This document shows positions 8,918 through 17,515 of a stretch of DNA of 64,000 nt, one piece after another. Source of the DNA: Pseudomonas monteilii NBRC 103158 = DSM 14164. Lineage in GTDB: Bacteria; Pseudomonadota; Gammaproteobacteria; Pseudomonadales; Pseudomonadaceae. The stretch lies in assembly GCF_000730605.1 (NCBI RefSeq), contig NZ_BBIS01000009.1, positions 186,001 to 250,000 on the forward strand. The letters run 5' to 3'. The notes beneath the pieces are model-generated. The model did not search any database, was not told the DNA's origin, and worked only from the letters and a program-made list of their open reading frames with translations. The number at the start of each line of letters is the position of its first letter. Within the stretch, counting starts at the first letter, position 1. A program made the translations under genes and the position numbers.

Positions 8918-11119
8918 TCAGCCCGAATGGGCAATGTGGCCCTCGGTCAGTTCATCTGCGGCGTCATCCTCTCCGGGCAGTGCGGTGATCACGCTGAAGT
9001 CGCTGACTTCCACCTTACCGCCGCCATACCCCAGCAAATGGAAGGAAAACGCTTTGCGCTCGGTCGGGTTGTCAAAGCTGAATTCCATCTCCAGCGGTTC
9101 GTCGGCGGTGACCTTCACCTCGGCAGGCAGGCCCAATGGCACGTCCTGCTCCAGTTGCTTAGCCTTGAGCTGAATGTAGGCGACACGCTTGGGGTCCAGC
9201 GAGCGCACCTTCACCCGCACGCGAGTGTGCGAGCCTTCCGGCATTTCAAGGTACTGGGCGCCGATAAGGTTATCGGCCCAGTCATCGTGAATGCGCTTGC
9301 GCAGCTTGATCGGCGAAGGGCCGCCGAACTGGTAACGCAGGTTGAGCGGGGTTTGCAGCAGGGACTGGTCGAGCACCCCGGCCAGGGCGCCGATCTGCTG
9401 GCCGAGCAGGCTATCGCCCTGGCCCAGATAGCGGGCCTGGTCGGCAATGAAGCCCTCGCTGGCGTAACGCCGGCAGCGCTGCTGGAAGTCACATTCGGTG
9501 AAGACGCCTTGGCCGTTGTGATAGCGCAGCATGCCATTGGTGTAGGAAATCATTTCGCGGCCGGTATCGTAGTCGCGGTACAGCGAGCGACCACCAAGCG
9601 CTATTGGAATGGGCAGTGCAAAGTAGTCGAGCACGGAGGTGGCCAGGTCGATATGGCCGTATGTGCCGCGCTTGATGTGGGGCAGTTGCGCCTGTTCCGG
9701 TGCCAGGGTGAGGTTGAAGCCCCAGGACGAGGCCAGGCGCACACCGTCGATGCCGTGGGACTCGTCGGAGGTCACCACAACCAACGTGTCCTTGAGCACG
9801 CCCTGGCGTTCCAGATTATCGAGAAACGCCCCGAGCGCATCGTCCAGGTAGGCCACCGCAGCCTGCTTGGGCGTGTCATAGCGTTCCAGGTACTCGGCGG
9901 GTGCCGAATACGGCTGGTGCGTGCCTACGGTGAGCAGGGTCAGCATCCAGGGTTTGTCCTGCTTTTGCAGCTGGCCGACGTAGTCCAGGGCGCCTTCGAA
10001 GAAGGCCCGGTCATCCTTGCCCCAAGGGAAGTCCAGGTAGTTCTCGTTGCGGAACCACTCCAGGCCGTGCACCGAATCGAAGCCGATGTGCGGCATGATG
10101 CGGTCCTTGGCCATGAAGCGCAGGCCGGCACCTTGCAGGTAGTGGGTGGTAAAGCCGGCCTGGCGCAGTTGCGCCGGCAGGCAGGCCTGGTTGCGTTCGT
10201 TCTGGGTTAGCAGCTCGACGCCCTTGGGCGTGCCATTGGCCAGTTTGTCGTAGTCACCACACAGCATCGCGTACAGGCCGCGGATGGTCTGGTGGGTGTG
10301 CAGCACGTAGTCCGGGGTGTTCATGCCGCGCTCGGCCCACTGGCTGACCTTGGGCATCAGGTCTTCGTCGAAGCGGCTGTGCAGGGCCTGGCGATTGGGC
10401 CGCAGGTAGGCCCCGGGGATACCTTCCACCGTGATGACCAGCAGGTTGCGAGCACTGCCTGGCCCGGCCAGCAGGCGCTGGCCATGCAGGTCGGATTGCG
10501 TCAGGCCGCTGCTGGCCAGCGGCGTGAACGTTTGCGTGCGGCCCATCCAGCCCTCGACCTTGCGCTCCAGGGTGCCGACTCCGGCAGACATCAATTGGTG
10601 GGTGAGGTTGTATTGCCGCCATTGATCGGCGTCGCTGGGTACCAGCTGCTGGCTGCCCCAGTGGGTAGCGAACAGCAGCGCGGGAACGGCCCAGGCCTTG
10701 CGCGGCAGCGGCTGGCTGCGCCGGGTGCGGCTGCGCCACGCGCAGGCCAGCCAGGCCAGCAGGCCTGCGCCCATTACCCAGGGCAGCCAGGCATGGGCCA
10801 GGCCGCCGCCGGTAGAGTTCTCCATGAATTGCGGGTCGACGAGGTACGTCAGGTCAGCGCTGGTGGGCAATCGGCCCACCGCGCTCACGAGTTCGGCCGA
10901 GGCCACCCACAGGGCAGCCCAGGCCAGCAGCACGGGCAGGGCCAGCCACCATGGCCGGCGGTGCAGCAGCAAGACCAGCAGGCTGCCGAGGGCGAGGTCG
11001 GACAGGTAACCGAGCGGGTTGGACCAACCCAGCATGGCGCGCGTACCCAGTGGGATCACCAGCACCAGGGCTGCCAAGGCGGCAAGCCGGGTACGTGGGT
11101 GGTCGGACAGGTTCTTCAC
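8918..11119 (-). CDS. LTA-synthase-like membrane sulfatase/phosphotransferase-family protein
   Basis: A 733-residue inner-membrane protein: four to five N-terminal membrane segments (about residues 10-175), then a large periplasmic alkaline-phosphatase-superfamily domain from about 225. Candidate metal and nucleophile positions are the glutamate in VITVEGIPG, the threonine in HTHQTIRGLYAMLCGD and the TSDESHG segment, which replaces the more usual DHG. In Gram-negatives such enzymes often transfer phosphoglycerol or phosphoethanolamine to periplasmic glycans or lipids; the substrate here is unknown. A C-terminal beta-rich region of about 150 residues lies beyond the sulfatase core. The gene lies downstream of fapF on the same strand, with a 136-nt gap. 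Confidence 0.8.
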   Translation of the reverse strand: MKNLSDHPRTRLAALAALVLVIPLGTRAMLGWSNPLGYLSDLALGSLLVLLLHRRPWWLALPVLLAWAALWVASAELVSAVGRLPTSADLTYLVDPQFMENSTGGGLAHAWLPWVMGAGLLAWLACAWRSRTRRSQPLPRKAWAVPALLFATHWGSQQLVPSDADQWRQYNLTHQLMSAGVGTLERKVEGWMGRTQTFTPLASSGLTQSDLHGQRLLAGPGSARNLLVITVEGIPGAYLRPNRQALHSRFDEDLMPKVSQWAERGMNTPDYVLHTHQTIRGLYAMLCGDYDKLANGTPKGVELLTQNERNQACLPAQLRQAGFTTHYLQGAGLRFMAKDRIMPHIGFDSVHGLEWFRNENYLDFPWGKDDRAFFEGALDYVGQLQKQDKPWMLTLLTVGTHQPYSAPAEYLERYDTPKQAAVAYLDDALGAFLDNLERQGVLKDTLVVVTSDESHGIDGVRLASSWGFNLTLAPEQAQLPHIKRGTYGHIDLATSVLDYFALPIPIALGGRSLYRDYDTGREMISYTNGMLRYHNGQGVFTECDFQQRCRRYASEGFIADQARYLGQGDSLLGQQIGALAGVLDQSLLQTPLNLRYQFGGPSPIKLRKRIHDDWADNLIGAQYLEMPEGSHTRVRVKVRSLDPKRVAYIQLKAKQLEQDVPLGLPAEVKVTADEPLEMEFSFDNPTERKAFSFHLLGYGGGKVEVSDFSVITALPGEDDAADELTEGHIAHSG

Positions 11120-11255
11120 AAAAACTTCCCTTTTGCCATTAAATCGTCATGCATCTGTGCTTGATGATAACAGGCCGGGAAGTGGAAAGCGGTTGGCTAC
11201 AAGGCTGGTAACCAAAAGCCATGCCCGCTTGCACGGGCCTGGCTGAAGGCAAGTA

Positions 11256-12536
11256 TCAGAAGTAGTAGGGGAATTTCAGGCTGAAGGAGAAGTCTGGCGC
11301 ATCATCGGTCAGACCAATGGACAGGTTGGGGACAATGGTCAGGTTGTTGGTGGCGGCGAAGGTCATGCCGATGTTGAAGTTGGCGGCGTTGTAGTCACTG
11401 TTGGAGATCGATTGCCAGTCACCACCATCCGGTTTGATCTTGCTCTTGCGGGCGAACTGGTCGGACACCGAGAACGACATACTCATTTTTTCGTTCAAGG
11501 CGAAGGCAATGCCACCACCAATTTGCCAGGAGTCGCCGAGCTTCACGTCTCCCGGCACCTTGCTGTTGACCTGTGGGCTTATGTCGCTGAACGAGTCTTG
11601 CATGTTGTAGGTGTAGGACAGGCTGCCAAACAGCACGGCCGGGTCGAAGGTCTTGACCAGCGAGATGCCCGGTGTGATCGACCACACACCGTTACCGGTC
11701 GGCAGGCTTTCCGGTACTGCCAGGTTACTGTTGCCGTCGACCTCGCGGAGCTTGATGCCATAGGGGTCTTTGCCGGTCGGTGCCTTGATACGCAGGGTGG
11801 CTACAGCGTCAGGCCAGGTCTCGTCCTCGTCGATGAACTTGTACGCTACGCCAACGTTGATGTCGCCGATTTCCGGGTCACGGGTCACGCTGGCGTCGGA
11901 GGTGCTGGCCCCGGCGCCACCCGCGCCGCCGGATGAGTAGGTAGACTCGCGGTACACAACGGGCACGTTGATATCGAACTGCCAACGCTGCGCCAGGTTG
12001 TAGCGCGCGGTCATGTCCAGGGTCCAGTTGTCGGCCTTGATGCGGTCCAGGTTGATACTGCCGAGGAAAATCGAGTCCAGCGCCAGGAAACCGTTGAGCG
12101 TGAGCGCACGGGTATCGTAATGGGTGTAGGTCAGGCCGGTTTCGAAGCTGAACTTGCCGCCACCGAAGAAGCCGCTGGCTTCGTCATACAGGTTGGACAC
12201 ACTTTGTGCCGGCTCCGAGTCGGCGGTGAGTGCCTGGCCGTAGGAGCTGCCGGTGGTGCCCGGCGCGCCGGATGCGACAGTCTGTGCCCCCTTGACCCCT
12301 TCAGCGGGGGATTTAACCAGGCGTTTGGGTTGCGCTGCCGCCGGGGCTTCCTCGACCTGTCGCACGCGCTGTTCCAGCACCATCAGCGCTTGCTGCTGGG
12401 CTTCGTAACGGCGTTTAAGCTCGATCAGTTCCTGCTTGAGGGCCTCGACCTGTGGGTCGGCAGCTGCGTAGAGCATTGTGGCCGGGGCCAGGGTAGTCAA
12501 ACACACAAAAGCGTTGAGCGTTAAAGATCGGTGCAT
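11256..12536 (-). CDS. fapF: FapF, outer-membrane amyloid exporter
   Basis: FapF (426 aa) is the beta-barrel pore that secretes Fap subunits. Seen here: a signal peptide (cut near LYAAA), a charged heptad-type coiled coil from about residue 25 to 65 ([20 protein letters not shown]), a low-complexity linker to about 110, then an amphipathic beta-strand-rich region ending [11 protein letters not shown] with a C-terminal aromatic, as in outer-membrane barrels. This matches the known architecture of a trimerising coiled coil, plug helix and 12-stranded barrel. It is the last fap gene, 46 nt after fapE. Confidence 0.9.
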   Translation of the reverse strand: MHRSLTLNAFVCLTTLAPATMLYAAADPQVEALKQELIELKRRYEAQQQALMVLEQRVRQVEEAPAAAQPKRLVKSPAEGVKGAQTVASGAPGTTGSSYGQALTADSEPAQSVSNLYDEASGFFGGGKFSFETGLTYTHYDTRALTLNGFLALDSIFLGSINLDRIKADNWTLDMTARYNLAQRWQFDINVPVVYRESTYSSGGAGGAGASTSDASVTRDPEIGDINVGVAYKFIDEDETWPDAVATLRIKAPTGKDPYGIKLREVDGNSNLAVPESLPTGNGVWSITPGISLVKTFDPAVLFGSLSYTYNMQDSFSDISPQVNSKVPGDVKLGDSWQIGGGIAFALNEKMSMSFSVSDQFARKSKIKPDGGDWQSISNSDYNAANFNIGMTFAATNNLTIVPNLSIGLTDDAPDFSFSLKFPYYF

Positions 12537-12582
12537 GGATTTGCCGTCCCTTCCGACTACTTTTGATGAGACTGAGCGTAGA

Positions 12583-13335
12583 TCAGTATCCGAAGGTGCG
12601 AAGACCTTTGAGCTGGTCGAGGCTACCGTTCAGCGAGGCGGCCGTTGGCACGCTTTCACGCATGACCACATTCAGGGAAGTGACGTTGTTGACCAGGTTG
12701 CCATTGCCGAGCAGCGTCGAATTCTGCATCAGGCCGCCCTGGGCCAGGCGCTGCACGCTGCTGCCCTGGTTATTGCTGGCATTGATATTGAGCTGCACGC
12801 CCACGCCGGTCGAGGACACGCTGAGCGAGCCGGCGCCGTTTTCACCGACCAGGGTCTGGCCAGCGGCCAGTACCTGGCCTTGCTGCTGCACGGCGGGGGC
12901 CTGGTTGGCTTTGGTGACGTTGATATCAACGTTGTTGTAGGCCGTATTGTTGTCACCGGCTGCACGCACTACCTGGGTGACACCCTCGGTGGTGGTCAGG
13001 CCGTTTCCACCTGTGACCACGCCCGTGCCCGCAGAAGCGGCACCGCTCGACGTGGCACCGGTGCCTTTTTCGTCGATCATCGAGACATAGAACTGGGGCT
13101 TGATGGTCGACTGCTGAACTTGCAGCGTGGATGTCGCCCCGATCACGTCCCCTTTGGCATTTTGCCAGGTGCTGGACATGACAATCCCGAAACTCACGAT
13201 GCGCCCCGGCATCACATAGCGGCCACGCAGGTTGGCCAGCTCCTGGTCCTTGAGTTCGATGGGTTTCAGCGCCTCGGCGTGGCTTGGCAGGCTGGCGGCC
13301 AGGCAGGCCATGGCCAGCCACAATGAAGTCTTCAT
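12583..13335 (-). CDS. fapE: FapE, secreted fap accessory/minor fibril protein
   Basis: FapE (250 aa) has a signal peptide ending SHA near residue 20 and the family's N-terminal block [20 protein letters not shown]. The middle and C-terminal parts are rich in Asn, Gln, Gly, Thr and Val. In studied Pseudomonas fap systems FapE is found with the fibrils and is needed for full amyloid formation; its precise job is unclear. ATG at 13335 is preceded by GGAGC. Order fapD-fapE-fapF with gaps of about 45 nt is the usual one. Confidence 0.88.
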   Translation of the reverse strand: MKTSLWLAMACLAASLPSHAEALKPIELKDQELANLRGRYVMPGRIVSFGIVMSSTWQNAKGDVIGATSTLQVQQSTIKPQFYVSMIDEKGTGATSSGAASAGTGVVTGGNGLTTTEGVTQVVRAAGDNNTAYNNVDINVTKANQAPAVQQQGQVLAAGQTLVGENGAGSLSVSSTGVGVQLNINASNNQGSSVQRLAQGGLMQNSTLLGNGNLVNNVTSLNVVMRESVPTAASLNGSLDQLKGLRTFGY

Positions 13336-13380
13336 GAAATGCTCCCTGGAGCCTCATGCTCCTTGTCATTCGAACAGTCG

Positions 13381-14061
13381 TTAGAAGAAGTCGCTTTTGA
13401 TGAAGCCGAAGTCCAGCAGCTCGGTGTCCTTCACTGGGGTGAAGTTGTTCACCCGGCCCTTGGCAGTCAGTGGCAGGGGCGGGTCGAGCAGGACATTGTT
13501 CTTGTCGTACCCTTGGCCGATCACAGCGAAGATGATGCCGTTCCAGCCCTTGAGGAAATCATCGATCTTGTAGCGCTTGTGGCCTAGCACCGGGTCACCG
13601 ATGTACACCCAGCCTTTGTCGACCTTTTGCATGACCACGAAATGCTTGTAGCCGCGCACGTCCATCAGCACCACGACCGGGATGCGCACACTGTGCAGGG
13701 TGTCGGGTGCTACCCGGTAGCCGCGGGCACGCATCCCCAGGCTTTCGACGTAGCGTTTCATGTCGAGCATCGAGAAGCCTTGCGTGCGCACCAGGTTCTG
13801 GTCGGCGTGGGCCAGCATGCCTTCGATGATCTGATGTTCGTCCACATCCAGCCAGTAGGCCTGGCGCAGGATGGTCGCCAGCGCGGCGGCGCCGCAACTG
13901 AAGTCGGTTTTTTGTTGCACCAGGTCGGCGAACTTGCGTTCACGCACGCTCTGGATGGGTTTGAACACCACGGCGCCGCCCGGCAGGACGGACAGCGGCA
14001 TTTGTGCGGCTTCGCTCACGCTGGCTAGGCACAGCAAAAACGCCAAGGCAATAATGCGCAT
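13381..14061 (-). CDS. fapD: FapD, C39-family peptidase of the fap operon
   Basis: A 226-residue periplasmic protein with a signal peptide (to about residue 19) and a papain-like C39 peptidase fold. The catalytic triad can be placed at Cys56 (TDFSCGAAALAT), His140 (GYKHFVVM) and Asp156 (YIGDPVLG). C39 domains usually cleave leader peptides during export, so processing of Fap subunits is the likely role. The ATG at 14061 follows GGAAGG; longer in-frame starts run into the fapC terminator hairpin. The gene is separated from fapC by that hairpin. Confidence 0.92.
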   Translation of the reverse strand: MRIIALAFLLCLASVSEAAQMPLSVLPGGAVVFKPIQSVRERKFADLVQQKTDFSCGAAALATILRQAYWLDVDEHQIIEGMLAHADQNLVRTQGFSMLDMKRYVESLGMRARGYRVAPDTLHSVRIPVVVLMDVRGYKHFVVMQKVDKGWVYIGDPVLGHKRYKIDDFLKGWNGIIFAVIGQGYDKNNVLLDPPLPLTAKGRVNNFTPVKDTELLDFGFIKSDFF

Positions 14062-14092
14062 GATCGGATGCCTTCCGGTGGGTGTTGAAGAA

Positions 14093-14112
14093 AGGCCCCC
14101 CGAAGGGGGCCT
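14093..14112 (-). terminator. Intra-operon UUCG-tetraloop terminator between fapC and fapD
   Basis: On the minus strand the 8-nt stem AGGCCCCC / GGGGGCCT closes a TTCG loop and is followed by TTTCTTC. It starts 13 nt after the fapC stop codon. The UUCG-capped GC stem plus U-rich tail is a textbook intrinsic terminator, yet fapDEF lie downstream on the same strand. I infer partial termination that lowers fapDEF relative to fapABC. Confidence 0.75.
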
Positions 14113-14124
14113 CAAGCGCAGCGT

Positions 14125-15576
14125 TTAGAACGAGGTGTTGGAAATGGCCAGCGAGTTGCTCTGCTGGTTGCCCACACCGGCTGCCACGTTCACGCCCAGG
14201 TTGCCGCTGCCACCGTTGACCGAACCGCTAAGGGTTGCAGTATTGGTAACAGGGTTGGCCCAGCCGGTCGGGGTCAGCACTTGGAAGGACACAGTATTGC
14301 TCAAGTCGTAAGCGCTGCTTTCGCTGTAGCTCTTCGAAACGTCGTTCGAGGATTGTTTCGATTTCTCGCCAGACTTTTCAAACGCCGAGGCCGAAGCATT
14401 CTCGTACGAAGAGTCGTGAGACTTGGTGTACGAAGAGTCTTTGGACTTGTCGTAAGACGATTGGCGCGTCTTGTCGTAGCTGGAGTCGAAGGCTTTCTCG
14501 AACGACGAGTCGTATGCACTTTCGTGCGACTTGTCGACCGATACGTCCAACGATGCACTGAGCGAGCCATCGAAGGTGCTGGAGCGGGTGCGTTCGCGGC
14601 GGCCATCATCGGTGGTGAAGGTGCGCGTAGCATTGGCTGCGGCATCCAGCGAAGCGTTCAGGCTGGCGCTGCTCGACGAGCTGTTGCTGCCACTGGCAGA
14701 GCCACTGGCATTCCAGCCGTTGGAACCGCTTGCCGACATGCTGCTGGAGCCACTGGCGTTGCTGGATTTCGAGCCGCTGGAGTTCCAGCCGCTAGAGCCG
14801 CTGGAGCTGGCGCTTTGCGAGCCGGCCACGCTGAAGCTCGACGAGGAGCTGCGGTCGTCGGTCGAGTTGAACGTACCATCACGCGAGCTCGAACCGCTGG
14901 CCGAGGTGGTGATGGTGATCGTGTCGACGCGGTAGGTGCGGTCCGCGCTGTTGTTCACGACCAGGCCTGGCCCGTCCTGTTCGGCAGAAGCCGTGGCAGT
15001 GGCGTTACCCAGAGGCGCACCGGTGTTGGCGATGGCCATGGTGTTTTTCTGTTGGTTGAGGTCGCCACCGGCGATGTTGATGCCGATGTTGCCCTCAGCC
15101 CCGCTGGCCGAGCCGCTCATCACAGCAGACGACTGGGTCGAATAGTTGTCGACCCGGTTGTTGTCGCTGGTTTGCACGACATCGGCAGTAGCACTGGCCA
15201 TGCCGAACACGAAGCTGTTGTCCAGGCTCGACTCGGAGCCGGCGTTGGCAATGGCTGCGGCGTTATCCTGCTGGTTGCCGTTACCGGCCGCCACGTTGAT
15301 ACCGACGTTGCCACTGGAGCCTTCGCCCGACTGGTTCATCTCGGCTTCGTTGATGGTGCCTTGATTGCTGATACGGTTATCGGTGCTGGTTTGGGTATCC
15401 CAGGCATTGGCCGTTGCATACACAGGGATTTTGGTTGGAGGAGGCGTGTGATGACCATTGTTATGGTGGCCGTTGTGGTGGTCATTGCGCCGATCGTTCT
15501 GCCCAGCTTGTACAGCAACAGCCATGACCGCAGCAATTGCGAACACCAGAGGCTTGATTGCCATCGAGGGTTTCAT
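14125..15576 (-). CDS. fapC: FapC, major functional-amyloid subunit with an expanded linker
   Basis: FapC (483 aa) is the main fibril protein. Features: signal peptide to about residue 24, a His/Asn-rich stretch (25-43), and three amyloid repeats with the GNxGxNxAxGxxNQQxNxxAI core: R1 about 75-112, R2 about 150-185, R3 about 447-483. The R1-R2 linker is about 37 residues. The R2-R3 linker is about 260, divided into a Ser/Gly/Asn-rich block (about 224-306) and six tandem octapeptides (356-403) of form [DQ]SS[YF]xKxx. There are no cysteines and no C-terminal CxxC, unlike the motif I recall for other FapC proteins. Linkers are known to vary greatly among Pseudomonas species. Confidence 0.93.
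   Translation of the reverse strand: MKPSMAIKPLVFAIAAVMAVAVQAGQNDRRNDHHNGHHNNGHHTPPPTKIPVYATANAWDTQTSTDNRISNQGTINEAEMNQSGEGSSGNVGINVAAGNGNQQDNAAAIANAGSESSLDNSFVFGMASATADVVQTSDNNRVDNYSTQSSAVMSGSASGAEGNIGINIAGGDLNQQKNTMAIANTGAPLGNATATASAEQDGPGLVVNNSADRTYRVDTITITTSASGSSSRDGTFNSTDDRSSSSSFSVAGSQSASSSGSSGWNSSGSKSSNASGSSSMSASGSNGWNASGSASGSNSSSSSASLNASLDAAANATRTFTTDDGRRERTRSSTFDGSLSASLDVSVDKSHESAYDSSFEKAFDSSYDKTRQSSYDKSKDSSYTKSHDSSYENASASAFEKSGEKSKQSSNDVSKSYSESSAYDLSNTVSFQVLTPTGWANPVTNTATLSGSVNGGSGNLGVNVAAGVGNQQSNSLAISNTSF
14368..14511 (-). repeat. Six tandem 24-nt units encoding FapC octapeptides
   Basis: Residues 356-403 of FapC read as six consecutive octads: DSSFEKAF, DSSYDKTR, QSSYDKSK, DSSYTKSH, DSSYENAS and ASAFEKSG. 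They share a Ser-Ser-aromatic core and a lysine two residues later. The DNA units have diverged, which argues for an old duplication now held by selection on the protein. Confidence 0.8.
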
Positions 15577-15627
15577 GGTGATTCTCCGTACTCTATGTTG
15601 GTTAAGTGTCGTTCTTAACTGAAAGGG

Positions 15628-16206
15628 TCAATCCGCGACCCGGATGCTCAAGGTGTTGGCCATTCGGTTTCCCACCCCGGCACTCTGGTTCAACTGGATC
15701 ACCCCGCGGCTACCGGTGAAGGCCTGGTCACTGGTGGTGACCTGGCGATGGCCTGTTGGGGTGTCAGTTGGACCGGAGTTGTTGAGCAGCGCCACGTTCT
15801 GTTGCATGAGGACGCTGTCGTCGATGCTTTGCGGTTGAGCACTGAGGGTTATGCTCAGGGCATTGGCTTGCTGGGTATTGGCGCCGGCACTCTGGTTGAC
15901 GCCCAGCGCACCACTGCCGTTGCTGAACGCGTTGCCTTGAATGGTCGAGCGGGCATCCATCGTCGGGTCGGCGGGTGTGTTCAGCCGTTGCCGGATCTGC
16001 GTGCTGGCATTCGCTTCAGGCCCGACAGCGATGGCCCGCGCATTGGCCTGTTGCTGTTTGTCGCCGGCGGCCTGGTTGACGGAGAGGTTGCCCTGATAGC
16101 GACTGCCCGAGCTGTCGATGTTGGCATTGTTGATGACGGGAACCAGGGAATCGGCGAAGCCTGGCGTACTGCACAGGGTGGCCAGAATCAGCAACATGTG
16201 CTTCAT
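15628..16206 (-). CDS. fapB: FapB, minor amyloid subunit/nucleator
   Basis: FapB (192 aa) resembles a compact FapC and is proposed to nucleate fibrils. After the signal peptide (cut near GFADS) there are three repeats with the core [LV]xxNQ[AS]AGxxxxxANxxSI at about residues 36-60, 96-121 and 166-189, separated by short linkers. The mature protein has no cysteine. The start codon lies one base after the fapA stop (TGACATG), so translation is probably coupled. Confidence 0.9.
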   Translation of the reverse strand: MKHMLLILATLCSTPGFADSLVPVINNANIDSSGSRYQGNLSVNQAAGDKQQQANARAIAVGPEANASTQIRQRLNTPADPTMDARSTIQGNAFSNGSGALGVNQSAGANTQQANALSITLSAQPQSIDDSVLMQQNVALLNNSGPTDTPTGHRQVTTSDQAFTGSRGVIQLNQSAGVGNRMANTLSIRVAD

Positions 16207-16207
16207 G

Positions 16208-16648
16208 TCACTTGCCCCCGCCGGTCAGGATCTGCAACGGCGCGAGGCCGCGTTGCACACTTGAGTTGACCATGTTGGAGATGCCGTTACCCGCGCCCCC
16301 CGTGCCACGGCCGCCTGACAGGATGGGCAATTGGTTCTGGTTGCCGAGGTTGCCCCCCAAGTTGTTGGTCTGCTGGGTAATCATGTTGCTGATGCCGGCG
16401 CCACTGCTGATGCTGGCGAAATCGCCATCGCTCAGTTCGTTGGTTTGCTTGAGCACGTGGGCAGAAGGGTTGGCGTTGACAGTGGTCGGGCTCGGGTCAG
16501 GGATCAAGGGCGGGATCGTCGCGTTGCGCACCTGCACGTCGCGCTTGATGATGATGATTCCTTTGTCTGCGTGGGCCGTGAGGCTCAATGCCCCCAGTAC
16601 ACAACCCGCCAACAACAGGTGATAGAGGCGTTTGTCACTCTTCCTCAC
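16208..16648 (-). CDS. fapA: FapA, first gene of the fap operon
   Basis: FapA (146 aa) is an exported, Asn/Gly/Gln-rich protein thought to act as a periplasmic chaperone or regulator of subunit composition. A GTG start at 16648 with AAGGAG about 8 nt upstream gives a signal peptide ending TAHA. The mature part includes LKQTNELSDGDFASIS and a NNLGGNLGNQNQ stretch reminiscent of the Fap repeats. It is preceded by a sigma54-like promoter about 50 nt upstream. Confidence 0.88.
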   Translation of the reverse strand: MRKSDKRLYHLLLAGCVLGALSLTAHADKGIIIIKRDVQVRNATIPPLIPDPSPTTVNANPSAHVLKQTNELSDGDFASISSGAGISNMITQQTNNLGGNLGNQNQLPILSGGRGTGGAGNGISNMVNSSVQRGLAPLQILTGGGK

Positions 16649-16701
16649 GACGGCAACTCCTTCTTTGAGCGCTGGCCTTGTTCAGCGATGCAAAGGACAG
16701 A

Positions 16702-16716
16702 GCAGATGGTGTGCCG
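16702..16716 (-). promoter_or_regulatory. Putative sigma54 promoter of the fap operon
   Basis: The minus strand reads CGGCACACCATCTGC, with GG and GC exactly ten bases apart and one mismatch in each half of the TGGCAC-N5-TTGC consensus. Transcription would start near 16690, about 43 nt before fapA. RpoN control of fap operons has been suggested in other pseudomonads; here it rests on this match alone. Confidence 0.45.
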
Positions 16717-16881
16717 CTTTTGATAATCGTTTTTAGATCAGACAGTTAGGGCAAGAGGCTGACAAACTGCGGCGCATTCTGTCTCAGCGGTGAAACAGCC
16801 AGCCGTGAGCGTTGCTGGCCAAGCCAGCTGTGGCCTTGATTGGAAGGGTTTTTGCAGGGTTGTTTCATGGGGTTGACACTG

Positions 16882-16918
16882 CCCCCGAAACGGGGGGAAG
16901 GCCCGCAATTCCGGGGGC
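16882..16918. repeat. G/C-run hairpins in the pnuC-nadR / fap interval
   Basis: CCCCCG-AAA-CGGGGG (16882-16896) forms a perfect short hairpin, and GCCCCCG can alternatively pair with CGGGGGC at 16912-16918. No U-tract follows on the minus strand. It may weaken read-through from the upstream kinase gene into fap. The rest of the 297-nt interval (16649-16945) holds only the fap promoter region. Confidence 0.45.
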
Positions 16919-16945
16919 TTTGCCCCACTAGAGTGTGTCAGTGGG

Positions 16946-17515
16946 TTAACACTCGGTCGGGCAGGATGGCGCATCGCTATCAAGAAGCGTAGCAACGGCT
17001 TGCAAGGCCAGCAACTGACGCTGTGGCCAATTGCCCTCAAGTATCTGGTGCGCCTGATTGTGCTGTTTCAGCCAGGCCAGGCTGTCGTCGAAAAAACGCT
17101 GGCGGTCGTTGATGTCGGGTTGGCTGCGCTGGCCATCGGCAACCCAGTCCACCCCCTGTGGGCTCAGCAGCAGGTGCAGGTCGTAGTGCCGTTCAAGCAA
17201 GGCTTGTTCCAGCCAGGCCGGGCAGTCATTGAACAAGGCGCGGCTCCAGAGCATGTTGCTGAGCAGGTGGGTGTCGAGGATCAGCAGCGGTGGCGCCTGT
17301 TCGCGCGCCCGGTCTTCCCAGGCCAACTGGCCGTGTGCGATGGCAGGGATATCGGCATAGCAGGTATCGCGGCACTCCTGGTCGATGAAGTGGCGCACGT
17401 ACTCGGCCACCACCACGCCGCCGAAATGCGCCTGGATCACACCGCTGAGCCAGCTCTTGCCGCTGGATTCGGGGCCGCACAGCACCAGGACCTTCATGGC
17501 GTGTTGTGTGCTCAT
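16946..17515 (-). CDS. NadR-type ribosylnicotinamide kinase-like P-loop ATPase
   Basis: A 189-residue AAA_28/NadR kinase-domain protein with the P-loop GPESSGKSWL near residue 15 and a Walker-B-like LLILDTHLL. It lacks the HTH and NMN-adenylyltransferase domains of full NadR, so it probably phosphorylates nicotinamide riboside to NMN. The ATG overlaps the pnuC stop by 4 nt, so the importer and kinase form a two-gene NAD salvage unit. Longer in-frame starts run into pnuC and are rejected. Confidence 0.85.
   Translation of the reverse strand: MSTQHAMKVLVLCGPESSGKSWLSGVIQAHFGGVVVAEYVRHFIDQECRDTCYADIPAIAHGQLAWEDRAREQAPPLLILDTHLLSNMLWSRALFNDCPAWLEQALLERHYDLHLLLSPQGVDWVADGQRSQPDINDRQRFFDDSLAWLKQHNQAHQILEGNWPQRQLLALQAVATLLDSDAPSCPTEC

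Noticed and set aside
14281..15618. Plus-strand 445-codon frame opposite fapC
   Set aside because: Low-complexity reverse reading of the Ser-rich fapC linker, without a ribosome-binding site or recognisable domain.
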